A stretch of DNA of 64,000 bases from Fibrobacter succinogenes (lineage in GTDB: Bacteria; Fibrobacterota; Fibrobacteria; Fibrobacterales; Fibrobacteraceae): NCBI GenBank assembly GCA_902756345.1, contig CACVQR010000005.1, positions 1-64,000 of the forward strand, given 5' to 3'. Shown here in pieces: positions 7,568-14,780 of the stretch (position 1 is its first letter; each line of letters starts with the position of its first letter). The translations under genes were made by a program, and so were the position numbers. Under the pieces are notes generated by a model. It was not told where the DNA came from. It was given only the letters and a program-made list of their open reading frames with translations, and did not search any database.

Positions 7568-8491
7568 TCAATAAGGTTTCCACTTGTCGGCGTCTTTTTC
7601 TGCGCCGACCTGGAACTTGGAAGAAGGTGCCGCGAAATCGATGTCGTCGGTTGTGGGGGAGTCGGTTTCGGCTTTCGTCGCTGTAGTTTGCGCAGGTTCT
7701 GATTCCGTCGCGGTTGCAGTTGAATCTCGCGGTGCGATGTTCGGGGCGTTTTCAGGGTGGACTTCTTTCAAGGCGCGTCCCTTGTAACGCCTGGCCGCAA
7801 GGAGGCCCGCTTCAAAGAGCAGATACGTCGGGACTCCAAGCAACAGCTGGCTTACAACATCGGGGGGTGTGAGGAGAGCCGCCAGCACAAGGATTGCCAC
7901 CACCACGTAGGGGCGCTTGCTGCAGACGGTTTCGTAATTCACGATGCCCGCACGGATAAGTGCGTAGGTCACCAGCGGGAACTGGAACATGCATCCGAAC
8001 GCAAGCGAAAGCCAGAGTGCGAGTGTTACCAGGTTAGAGACGCCGAATACGGGTTGCAGGGTCGTGCTTGCAAAGCTCATGCCGAACTGCACAATCAGCG
8101 GGAAGCAGACGACAAGGCAGAAGGCGACGCCTGCGATAAAGAGCCCGCTGGTCATGGCCACGATGGAGCGGATGAAGCGTTTTTCGTTGTCGTATAGGGC
8201 GGGGAGCACGAACTGCCACATGTTCCAGGCGATGTAGGGCGAAAACAGCACGCAGTCCAGCAGTGCAGAAATCTTGAGCTGCAGCAGGAACACTTCCATC
8301 GGGGAAAAGTAATGGAGCGTGACTCCGCCCTGCAGGGCAATTTGTTCACAGAACCAGTCCAGAACGTAGGGCGAAACAAGGAACAGGGGCACGATGCCGA
8401 TGGCAAGGGCGACAATAGAACGCAAAAGCGCCCGACGGAGCGCTTCCAAATGCGAAATCAGCGTAGCCTCTTGATCCTGTTTGGAGGACAT
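7568..8491 (-). CDS. tatC: TatC, twin-arginine translocase receptor
   Basis: The 307-aa protein shows the TatC landmarks: HLEALRRALLRS at the cytosolic N-terminus, YFSPMEVFLLQLK in the first periplasmic region, FQFPLVTYAL, and LTPPDVVSQLLLGVPTY near the last helices, with six hydrophobic segments. TatC binds RR signal peptides and moves folded proteins across the inner membrane. A C-terminal extension of about 65 residues rich in Ala, Thr, Glu and Asp is unusual in length. Its ATG overlaps the tatA stop (TAATG). Confidence 0.95.
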   Translation of the reverse strand: MSSKQDQEATLISHLEALRRALLRSIVALAIGIVPLFLVSPYVLDWFCEQIALQGGVTLHYFSPMEVFLLQLKISALLDCVLFSPYIAWNMWQFVLPALYDNEKRFIRSIVAMTSGLFIAGVAFCLVVCFPLIVQFGMSFASTTLQPVFGVSNLVTLALWLSLAFGCMFQFPLVTYALIRAGIVNYETVCSKRPYVVVAILVLAALLTPPDVVSQLLLGVPTYLLFEAGLLAARRYKGRALKEVHPENAPNIAPRDSTATATESEPAQTTATKAETDSPTTDDIDFAAPSSKFQVGAEKDADKWKPY

Positions 8492-8694
8492 TAGCCTTTC
8501 TTTTCTTCTGCCTCGGCGGCTTTTTCTACCGTCTTCTGCAGGTCTTCGGCTTCTTCCTTCAGGGCGTCTTTCGCCTTCTTGTACTCGTTCTGGGCTTTGC
8601 CCAGGGAACGAGCAAGTTCAGGAATACGCTTTGCCCCGAACAGGAGAAGCACCACGACCACGATCAGGATTATTTCTGGAATTCCAAGGGACAT
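8491..8694 (-). CDS. tatA: TatA, twin-arginine translocase pore protein
   Basis: A 67-aa protein with one N-terminal membrane helix (IPEIILIVVVVLLLF), the FGxxxxP hinge (FGAKRIPEL) and a charged amphipathic tail (ARSLGKAQNEYKKAKDAL). No separate tatB is present, so this looks like a minimal TatAC system. It is directly followed by tatC and preceded by the gene for a Tat substrate (8776-9780). A TATATT box about 30 bases upstream could give it an additional promoter. Confidence 0.93.
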   Translation of the reverse strand: MSLGIPEIILIVVVVLLLFGAKRIPELARSLGKAQNEYKKAKDALKEEAEDLQKTVEKAAEAEEKKG

Positions 8695-8730
8695 ATTTTA
8701 CCTGCCTTTTCTTAGAAATATAACATAATC

Positions 8731-8768
8731 CGCGACGGTGCCGAAAATTTATCTACGGTGCCGTCGCG
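8731..8768. repeat. Long inverted repeat between the DUF362 gene and tatA
   Basis: Arms CGCGACGGTGCCG and CGGTGCCGTCGCG can pair over 13 positions with two G-U pairs around an AT-rich loop. There is no U-run on the minus strand after the stem, so it is more likely a processing or stability element than a classic terminator. Confidence 0.6.
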
Positions 8769-8775
8769 AACTAGG

Positions 8776-9780
8776 CTACAGTTCGATAATCCTGTATTTG
8801 CGGTTACCCATCTTCAGCTTTTCCATGGCGGGCAGCTGGTGCAGGCCCTCGCGGGTCTCGATGCGTTCCTTTAGGTCGTGAAGTTCCTTGGGCGGGAGCT
8901 TGTAAACCATGTCGACGCTGGCCTGGTCCACCGCCACGATGTCTGTGGAGGCGAGAATTCCGATGTCGCGGCACTTGGGTTCCGCTGCAGAAAGCCCCGC
9001 GCAGTCGCAGTCTACGGACATGCGGCGCAGCACGTTGATAAAGCAGATGTGTCCCTTGAAAAAGTCGCAGGTGGCCTTCGCGGAATCGGCCATGGTTTCC
9101 ATGAACAGGGCTCCGCTGGTTTTCCAGCCCGCGGTGCCGCCCGCTTCCATCTTGGTGGGGCCGCCCTTCACGTATTCGTGAATCATCTTCTTGCCCAGGC
9201 GTCCGCCTGCGCAACCGATGGCGATGTTCTTCATGGAGCCGCCGAAACCGCCCATGGCGTGGCCCTTGAAGTGGGTCAGCACGATCATGGAGTCGTAATT
9301 CTTGATGTGTGCGCCCATGGACATTTCCTTGAAAATGAGGCCGTCCTTTACGGGGAGCATCACTTCGCCATCTTCGTCCATGATGTCCACATCGCAGAAG
9401 GTCCAGCCGTTCACCTTGAGGGTTTCGCGGTGCTGTTCGGTGGTGTACCGGTCGCCTTCGTACCAGGTGTTGGTCTCCACGATTTTGGAGTTGGGAACCT
9501 GTGCCTGGAATTCCTTGACCCATTCGCGGGGCAAAATATTGGGGCCGTTCTTTTCGCCGGTGTGGAGCTTGATGGCCACGCGTCCGGTAATGCCCTCGTT
9601 GATTTTCTTGTACAACTTGATGAGGCCTGCGGCACTCAGGTCCTTGGTGAAATAGACGTTGGAAACGTCCTTTCCGGGCTCCTTCTGTTCCATGGATTTC
9701 CCTTTCGCGAAAGCGGGTGTGAATACGGCGGAAGCGAGTGCTGCTGCGCCTGCGGTTTTTAAAAAGTCTCTTCTATCCAT
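8776..9780 (-). CDS. Tat-exported DUF362 protein, candidate nickel-pincer enzyme
   Basis: The 334-aa protein begins MDRRDFLKTAGAAALASAVF, a textbook Tat signal with cleavage expected near AFA-KG. The rest is a DUF362 domain. Conserved segments include NTWYEGDRYTTEQHRETL (His117-Arg118) and THFKGHAMGGFGGSMKN followed by a Gly/Ala-rich stretch ending in His201. His174, Lys184 and His201 match in order and nearly in spacing the residues of lactate racemase LarA (His174, Lys184, His200), and His117-Arg118 resembles the LarA His108 motif. The neighbours make the cofactor (larBCE) and export folded proteins (tatAC). A role as a nickel-pincer isomerase or racemase in the periplasm is inference. The alternative is an uncharacterised DUF362 function. 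Confidence 0.85.
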   Translation of the reverse strand: MDRRDFLKTAGAAALASAVFTPAFAKGKSMEQKEPGKDVSNVYFTKDLSAAGLIKLYKKINEGITGRVAIKLHTGEKNGPNILPREWVKEFQAQVPNSKIVETNTWYEGDRYTTEQHRETLKVNGWTFCDVDIMDEDGEVMLPVKDGLIFKEMSMGAHIKNYDSMIVLTHFKGHAMGGFGGSMKNIAIGCAGGRLGKKMIHEYVKGGPTKMEAGGTAGWKTSGALFMETMADSAKATCDFFKGHICFINVLRRMSVDCDCAGLSAAEPKCRDIGILASTDIVAVDQASVDMVYKLPPKELHDLKERIETREGLHQLPAMEKLKMGNRKYRIIEL

Positions 9781-9812
9781 AAGTTTAGTGGTTGGTGGTT
9801 AGTGATTAGGCC
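9781..9812. repeat. GGTTAGTG-type word repeat
   Basis: The string AGTGGTTGGTGGTTAGTGA between two minus-strand genes is built from a repeated 6-8 base word. It belongs to the low-complexity intergenic strings seen elsewhere in the window. Confidence 0.4.
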
Positions 9813-9829
9813 GTGGTTCGGACCGAAGG

Positions 9830-10234
9830 TCAGTGATTTGAGTGAGCCTCGGCCTTGGCGAGGGTTTGGGCCTTGTACTTGCGTGCGATAATCATCACCG
9901 CCCATACGGACGTGATAAATGCCGACATGGCAACGCCTACCGTTGACATTTCCCGGACCATCTCGGAAACACCTTCGGGGCTTGTGGCAGCGGTAAAGAA
10001 GGGATAGCTCCACATGAGTTCTCCGTTCATGACATGGTCGATAATCAGGACGCCCGTCACGAGCCAGAGCATACGGGCGAGCAGGCGCAGGCTTTTATAG
10101 AAGGGCTGCGGAGCGCCGGAAACAGCGGCTTCCAGGTTCCTGGATTCACTTTTGGACTTGTCGGTCTGTTGCAACACGAGGGTTGCGATGGTGGTGACGA
10201 CCGCTTCGGCCATGGGCACGACAAAACAGCACAT
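9830..10234 (-). CDS. Small membrane protein of unknown function
   Basis: A 134-aa protein with three hydrophobic segments: about residues 2-20 (CFVVPMAEAVVTTIATLVL), 50-67 (LLARMLWLVTGVLIIDHVM) and 95-115 (GVAMSAFITSVWAVMIIA). It is not a recognised family. The start at 10234 follows AAGGAGATTTT. It is the first gene of the minus-strand unit leading to the DUF362 protein and tatAC, directly behind a promoter with a MerR-type dyad. It may be a membrane anchor or partner for the exported DUF362 protein. This rests on position alone. Confidence 0.75.
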   Translation of the reverse strand: MCCFVVPMAEAVVTTIATLVLQQTDKSKSESRNLEAAVSGAPQPFYKSLRLLARMLWLVTGVLIIDHVMNGELMWSYPFFTAATSPEGVSEMVREMSTVGVAMSAFITSVWAVMIIARKYKAQTLAKAEAHSNH

Positions 10235-10264
10235 AAAATCTCCTTTTGAAAATGTTCTATAAGA

Positions 10265-10295
10265 AATATAACACCTAGAGTTGACTCTAGGTGTT
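10265..10295 (-). promoter_or_regulatory. Promoter with perfect 26-bp palindrome (MerR operator)
   Basis: Bases 10270-10295 form a perfect inverted repeat with 12-bp arms (AACACCTAGAGT and its complement) and a 2-bp centre. On the minus strand a TATATT box (10270-10265) and a poor -35 (AACACC) flank a 19-bp spacer. The core TAGAGTTGACTCTA (10276-10289) sits at the same place in the spacer as in the larB promoter. A weak -35 with a long spacer suits MerR-type activation. Confidence 0.8.
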
Positions 10296-10328
10296 GAGTT
10301 TTTGTGAAAAAAGTTGAAAAATTTTATT

Positions 10329-10348
10329 TAGAGTTGGCTCTAACTCTA
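10329..10348 (+). promoter_or_regulatory. MerR-type dyad upstream of the regulator gene
   Basis: TAGAGTTGGCTCTAACTCTA contains the same 14-bp core as the other two dyads. It lies 33 bases before the merR-family start. A TATATT box at 10368-10373 is 8 bases before that ATG. The dyad overlaps the expected -35 position rather than the spacer, which would suit autorepression. Confidence 0.7.
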
Positions 10349-10381
10349 TCATTTGGGCGAAAATATTTATATTTTGTAAAC

Positions 10382-10828
10382 ATGACTTACTCTATAGGCG
10401 ATGTTGTCAAGAAAACAGGGCTTTCGGCCTACACCCTGCGTTACTATGAAAAAGAGGGCCTGCTTCCCTTTGTCAAGAAGAACGCCTCGGGCGTGCGGGC
10501 CTACAGCGACGAAGACCTTCGCTGGCTTACCATGATTGAATGCCTCAAGGATTCGGGATTACAAATCAAGGAAATCCGCCAGTACATCGAGTGGTTCAAC
10601 GAGGGCGATTCCACGCTTTCCCAAAGGCTGTCCCTTTTTGAAAACCGCCGCAAGATTCTTGAAAAGGAAATGGCCCGCCTTACGGTGGTCATGAACAAGA
10701 TTCGCTACAAGGAACTCCTGTATCGGGAAGCGGTTCGGGTGGGGAACCTGGACATCGCCACCAACGAAAGGCGTTTCATGCAGCTGAAGAAAAAGTTGTT
10801 CGAATCCCCGGACGATTTTGACAAGTAG
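10382..10828 (+). CDS. MerR-family transcriptional regulator
   Basis: The 148-aa protein starts MTYSIGDVVKKTGLSAYTLR and carries the MerR helix-turn-helix and wing (RYYEKEGLLPFVKKNASGVR). It continues with IECLKDSGLQIKEIRQYIEW and a coiled-coil dimer helix. The sequence lacks the metal-binding cysteines of CueR- or ZntR-type proteins and resembles aldehyde- or redox-sensing (AdhR-like) members, whose operators contain TAGAGTTAACTCTA-like dyads. Three such dyads occur within 3 kb: before itself, before the membrane protein/DUF362/tat unit, and before larB. It is the likely regulator of all of them. The gene may be leaderless (TATATT 8 bases before ATG). Confidence 0.9.
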   Translation: MTYSIGDVVKKTGLSAYTLRYYEKEGLLPFVKKNASGVRAYSDEDLRWLTMIECLKDSGLQIKEIRQYIEWFNEGDSTLSQRLSLFENRRKILEKEMARLTVVMNKIRYKELLYREAVRVGNLDIATNERRFMQLKKKLFESPDDFDK

Positions 10829-10876
10829 AATTTTAATAAAGAAACTTTTTATTTTAGGCAAAAGACAAAGGAGTTT

Positions 10877-11461
10877 ATGATGAAGGTCGTTTTATTCAAT
10901 GGAAGTCGTCGTGAAAAGGGTTGCACTTATACGGCGCTGAGCCTGGTGGCTGGCGAACTCAAGGCCGCTGGCATCGAGACAGAAATCTTCTTCGTGGGTG
11001 GCCGCGTGCTGAAGGGCGAAACCGACGCCGTGGTTCACGAAGCCAAGGAAATCCTTAAAACGGTCGACGCCGTCGTTTACGGCTCTCCGGTGTATTACGC
11101 ATCCCCGAGTGGCGAAATGCTGATGTTCCTGGACAGGCTTTACGGCATCGCCGAAGCGGAACTTCTCTTTAAGCCGGCAGCAACCGTTGCCTCTGCCCGC
11201 CGTGCCGGCACTACCGCAACGCTCGACGCCCTGAACAAGTACCCCACCTTTGCGCAACAGCCCCTGGTGACATCTCGCTATTGGAACATGGTTCACGGTT
11301 CCAGCCCGGAAGATGTGCTGAAGGACGATGAGGGCGTGCAGGTGATGAAGGAACTGGGCCGCAACATGGCGTGGATCCTGAAGAGCATCGAAGCGGGCAA
11401 GAAAGCGGGTGTCGTGCAGCCCGTTGCCGAAAAGAAAATCTTCACGAACTTTATACGATAG
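10877..11461 (+). CDS. Flavodoxin-fold NAD(P)H-dependent oxidoreductase
   Basis: A 194-aa flavoprotein of the NADPH-dependent FMN reductase family. It opens with VVLFNGSRREKGCTYTAL (the GSxR-type FMN phosphate loop) and has VVYGSPVYYASPSGEMLMFLDRL, the conserved flavin-binding segment. No CxxC iron-sulfur motif is visible. It follows the MerR gene by 48 bases with AAGGAG before the ATG and is probably co-transcribed, so it may detoxify or sense the inducer of the regulator. The substrate is unknown. Confidence 0.85.
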   Translation: MMKVVLFNGSRREKGCTYTALSLVAGELKAAGIETEIFFVGGRVLKGETDAVVHEAKEILKTVDAVVYGSPVYYASPSGEMLMFLDRLYGIAEAELLFKPAATVASARRAGTTATLDALNKYPTFAQQPLVTSRYWNMVHGSSPEDVLKDDEGVQVMKELGRNMAWILKSIEAGKKAGVVQPVAEKKIFTNFIR

Positions 11462-11474
11462 AGGGAAGATTCGC

Positions 11475-12560
11475 TTGCGTTTTAGAAAGAATAAAAAACT
11501 CATGATTACGGCGATTATCTTATCTGTACTTTTTATTTTGGGAGACGTGGGCGTGTTGTTCTTATCGCAGGCGAGCTTCGGCCATATTCCGCAAGGCAAG
11601 CGCCTTGAACGCATCAAGCAGTCGCCGAATTACGATGGCAAACAGTTCGTAAACGAGGTCGAGACCGTCACCATGACGGGCGACAGGAGCGTGTTTGCCG
11701 TATGGAAGGACTTCCTGTTCGGCGACAAGAGCCTGACTGTTCCCGATACCGCAATGAACGTCATCAAGACAGACCTGAAATCGCTGCCGCAGGACCGCGA
11801 TTGGATTGTGTGGTTCGGGCATTCCTCGTACCTTCTTAATTTGTCCGGAAAGAAGGTACTGGTGGATCCGGTTTTTTACCAGGGCTCGCCGGTGAGTTTC
11901 GTGAACAAGATGTTCAAGGGAACGGACATCTACAAGCCCGTCGACATGCCGGATATTGACTACCTAGTGATTACCCACGACCACTGGGATCACTTGGATT
12001 ACCGGGTGGTGACGGAACTGGAACCCCGCGTAAAGCGCGTGGTGACTGGCCTCGGCGTGGGTGAGCATTTTGAATACTGGAAGTATCCCGTTGAAAAACT
12101 TACTGAACTCGACTGGTGGGAATCTGCCGACTTGGGTGATGGCTTTAGCGTGACGGCGACTCCGGCAAGGCATTTTTCGGGCCGCGATCTTCACCAGAAC
12201 AAGACCCTGTGGGCATCATTCGCCTTCAAGTCTCCCAAGCGCACCGTTTGGATTGGCGGCGATACGGGTTATGGTCCGCACTTCGAGAAAATCGGAAAGA
12301 AATTCACCGACATCGATTTGGCGATTCTTGAAAACGGGCAGTATGACAAGGACTGGTCGCTTATCCACACCATGCCGGAATACCTGGGCAAGGAAATGGT
12401 GGAACTGGATGCAAACCGCTACATGACGGTTCACCATTCCAAGTTCTGCCTGAGCAAGCATTCGTACACGGAACCGCTGGAAAATGCGAAACGCGCCGCC
12501 CAGGAATCGGGCAAGCCCGTGCTTATGCCGCAAATGGGTGAAGTCGTGTACCTGGAGTAA
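11475..12560 (+). CDS. Membrane-anchored metallo-beta-lactamase-fold hydrolase (UlaG/NAPE-PLD-like)
   Basis: A TTG start at 11475 follows GAGGGAAG and gives RFRKNKK then a membrane helix (ITAIILSVLFILGDVGVLFL). The catalytic domain shows WFGHSSYLLNLSGKKVLVDPVF and the metal site THDHWDHLD (HxHxDH), with further ligands in TPARHFSGRD, IGGDTGYGPHF and VHHSKF. This is the pattern of UlaG/RomA/NAPE-PLD-like hydrolases acting on phosphodiesters or lactones. It lies 13 bases after the flavin oxidoreductase, in the same unit as the MerR regulator. An ATG at 11502 is an alternative start. Confidence 0.85.
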   Translation: MRFRKNKKLMITAIILSVLFILGDVGVLFLSQASFGHIPQGKRLERIKQSPNYDGKQFVNEVETVTMTGDRSVFAVWKDFLFGDKSLTVPDTAMNVIKTDLKSLPQDRDWIVWFGHSSYLLNLSGKKVLVDPVFYQGSPVSFVNKMFKGTDIYKPVDMPDIDYLVITHDHWDHLDYRVVTELEPRVKRVVTGLGVGEHFEYWKYPVEKLTELDWWESADLGDGFSVTATPARHFSGRDLHQNKTLWASFAFKSPKRTVWIGGDTGYGPHFEKIGKKFTDIDLAILENGQYDKDWSLIHTMPEYLGKEMVELDANRYMTVHHSKFCLSKHSYTEPLENAKRAAQESGKPVLMPQMGEVVYLE

Positions 12561-12621
12561 ACCGCATTACCTATGTTAGCGCGTCGATGGCGATATAGTA
12601 TTTTTCTATATTTGGGCGCGG

Positions 12622-13971
12622 ATGAAAAGACTTTTAGATTTTGATAGCGAGCATTTGTGGCATCCGTATGCGGCGCTGAAAAATACTCCCGCAAGATTTC
12701 TCGCCAAGACAGCTCACGGAACAACGATAGAAACGGCAGACGGCTTGAAATTGATTGATGCCGTTTCGAGTTGGTGGTGTATGGCGCATGGGCATAACGC
12801 CCCTGAAATCGTTGAGGCGATTCAGAAGCAAAGCGAAAAGATGTGCCATGTGATGTTCGGCGGTTTTACGCACGAGCCCGCGATTGAGCTTGGCGAAAAG
12901 CTGGTGAATTTTTTGCCCGAAGGCTTGAACAAGATTTTCTTTGCGGATTCGGGAAGCATTGCCGTGGAATGTGCCGCCAAGATGGCGGTGCAGTACCAGT
13001 ATTCCCTCGGACATCCGGAGCGCTGCAAGTTGGTCGCCTTGAAGGGCGGTTACCATGGAGATACCGCAGGTGCGATGGCGCTTAGCGACCCGGACGGCAT
13101 GCATACGCTTTTCCGTGGAATCATGCCGCATCATTATTTTGCGGAACGTCCGAACTGCCGCTTTGACGAGGCTTGGAACCAGGCGGATTTCGCTTCAATG
13201 GAACGCGTCGTCGAAGAACATAAGGATGAAATTGCTGCCGTAATTTGTGAGCCCGTATTCCAGGGCGGAAACGGCATGTGGCTTTACAATGCGGGTTACC
13301 TGAAATCGCTCCGCGAACTTTGTGACCGTTACGGAATCTTGTTGATTCTAGACGAAATTGCCGCTGGTTTTTACCGCACGGGACCGCGCTTTGCGATGAT
13401 GCATACCGCTGAAAATGGAGCGAATGCTGGTGAAAACCGCGCCGGCTTTATAAAGCCGGACATCATGTGCATCGGCAAGGCGCTCACGGGCGGATGCATT
13501 ACGATGGCGGCCTGCGTTGCGTCCGAGAAGGTCGCCGAAACGATTACGAACAGCAAGATTCCTGCGTTTATGCACGGCCCTACCTACATGGCGAACCCGC
13601 TCGCTTGTGCCGCAGGAATTGCTTCGCTTTCGCTGTTCGAAAGTCGCAATTACGAGGCTAGTGTTGCACGAATTGAAAAACGCCTCAAGCAGAATCTGGA
13701 GCCGCTCCGTGCGCTTGAAAATGCGGCGGACGTGCGTGTTCTCGGCGCTATCGGAGTCTTGGAACTGAAGGCGAAACCTTCCGCAGACGACATTCTGCGC
13801 GTGATTCGCGAAACCGGCGTGTGGCTCAGGCCTTTCTGCAATTACGTTTACACGATGCCTCCGTTCATTACGACTGATTCTGAAATCGACCGCATCTGCG
13901 AAGCCATCAAGATGATTGGCGAATGTGAACCCGCGCCTGTCGTAGAAGGCGAAGACGATTTTCATGAGTAA
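12622..13971 (+). CDS. bioA: BioA, adenosylmethionine-8-amino-7-oxononanoate aminotransferase
   Basis: The 449-aa fold-type I PLP enzyme starts DFDSEHLWHPYA, the BioA signature. It shows SSWWCMAHGHNAPEI and the PLP lysine in CIGKALTGG (Lys286). It makes 7,8-diaminopelargonic acid from KAPA using S-adenosylmethionine as amino donor. It is the first gene of the biotin cluster bioA-bioW-bioF-bioD. A TATATT box is 9 bases before the ATG with no strong ribosome site, so the message may be leaderless or nearly so. No BirA-type operator was recognised. Confidence 0.95.
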   Translation: MKRLLDFDSEHLWHPYAALKNTPARFLAKTAHGTTIETADGLKLIDAVSSWWCMAHGHNAPEIVEAIQKQSEKMCHVMFGGFTHEPAIELGEKLVNFLPEGLNKIFFADSGSIAVECAAKMAVQYQYSLGHPERCKLVALKGGYHGDTAGAMALSDPDGMHTLFRGIMPHHYFAERPNCRFDEAWNQADFASMERVVEEHKDEIAAVICEPVFQGGNGMWLYNAGYLKSLRELCDRYGILLILDEIAAGFYRTGPRFAMMHTAENGANAGENRAGFIKPDIMCIGKALTGGCITMAACVASEKVAETITNSKIPAFMHGPTYMANPLACAAGIASLSLFESRNYEASVARIEKRLKQNLEPLRALENAADVRVLGAIGVLELKAKPSADDILRVIRETGVWLRPFCNYVYTMPPFITTDSEIDRICEAIKMIGECEPAPVVEGEDDFHE

Positions 13972-13974
13972 GTG

Positions 13975-14721
13975 ATGGATTATTATAGTTTAAAAATGCG
14001 AGCCTCGCAGCAAGTGGGCGAGGGCGAACAAAAGCGTGAGCAGCACATTTCCGGCGCCGAACGCATTGTGGACCGTGACTCTGTAGAAGCGGTATGTTCA
14101 GCGATGGTGCGCCGTGCCATGACGCATTCCAAGGGCGATCCTGATTTTATCAATGTGAAAATCGAAAAGGTTCATGAAAGCGATATCCAGATTTTGAAGG
14201 CCTTGCCGGTGACACGTATCGATGTGGAAACGTGGCAGGAAGGGCTGGAGAAGGCTTTTGGGGTGGTTGGCGACGCTGCGGCCGGCATTCGTGAAAAGCT
14301 GCCGGAACTGTTGCGCGAAACTTTCCCGATGCGTGGCGCGATGCTGTACGATATCGCGACGGGCGAGCGCCTGGAACCAGACCACGAACGCGGAGTGCGC
14401 GCAACTTATATGGATGCACTGCATTCGAGCGAAGTGGATGGCTGCAAGAATCACTTCAACGAAGCCATCGTACTTGCGACCAAGGTGGCGAACGCTCCCG
14501 GAATGGTTGCGGAATTTTGCGTGAGCGATGACCCGAATTACGTGACGGGCTATGTCGCGAGCAAGGAACTCGGTTACGTGCGCATCATGAAGATGAAGGA
14601 AATGGGCGACGAAAACGGAGGCCGCATTTTCCTGTTTGATTCGCGCAAGGCGAGTGCCGAAGAATGTATCGAGTACTTGCAGAAGAAAAAAGTGCTGGTG
14701 GAAGTAGTCGGCAGAACTTAG
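13975..14721 (+). CDS. bioW: BioW, 6-carboxyhexanoate-CoA ligase
   Basis: The protein starts MDYYSLKMRASQ, typical of BioW, and keeps HISGAERIV, the arginine-rich GERLEPDHERGVRATYMD segment, and the C-terminal GYVRIMKMKE..GGRIFLFD region. It activates free pimelate with CoA and ATP. Its presence means that pimelate is the biotin precursor here, rather than the BioC/BioH route. The start is 3 bases after the bioA stop (GTG 13972 is also possible), so translation is probably coupled. Confidence 0.93.
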   Translation: MDYYSLKMRASQQVGEGEQKREQHISGAERIVDRDSVEAVCSAMVRRAMTHSKGDPDFINVKIEKVHESDIQILKALPVTRIDVETWQEGLEKAFGVVGDAAAGIREKLPELLRETFPMRGAMLYDIATGERLEPDHERGVRATYMDALHSSEVDGCKNHFNEAIVLATKVANAPGMVAEFCVSDDPNYVTGYVASKELGYVRIMKMKEMGDENGGRIFLFDSRKASAEECIEYLQKKKVLVEVVGRT

Positions 14722-14724
14722 ATT

Positions 14725-14773
14725 GTCATCCTGAGCTGAGAACCAAAGGTTCGAAGTCGAAGGATCTAGGGCA
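14725..14773. repeat. Dispersed repeat of the GTCATCCTGAGC type
   Basis: The sequence GTCATCCTGAGCTGAGAACC and the following TCGAAGTCGAAGGATCTA are a variant of a widespread intergenic repeat. Related copies in the window lie at 21163-21209 and 36090-36132. It separates bioW and bioF. Confidence 0.7.
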
Positions 14774-14780
14774 GAATAGC

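Noticed and set aside
8776-9780. Calling the DUF362 gene larA
   Set aside because: Overall sequence is DUF362 with a Tat signal. Only key residues and spacing recall LarA, so the name would overstate the evidence.
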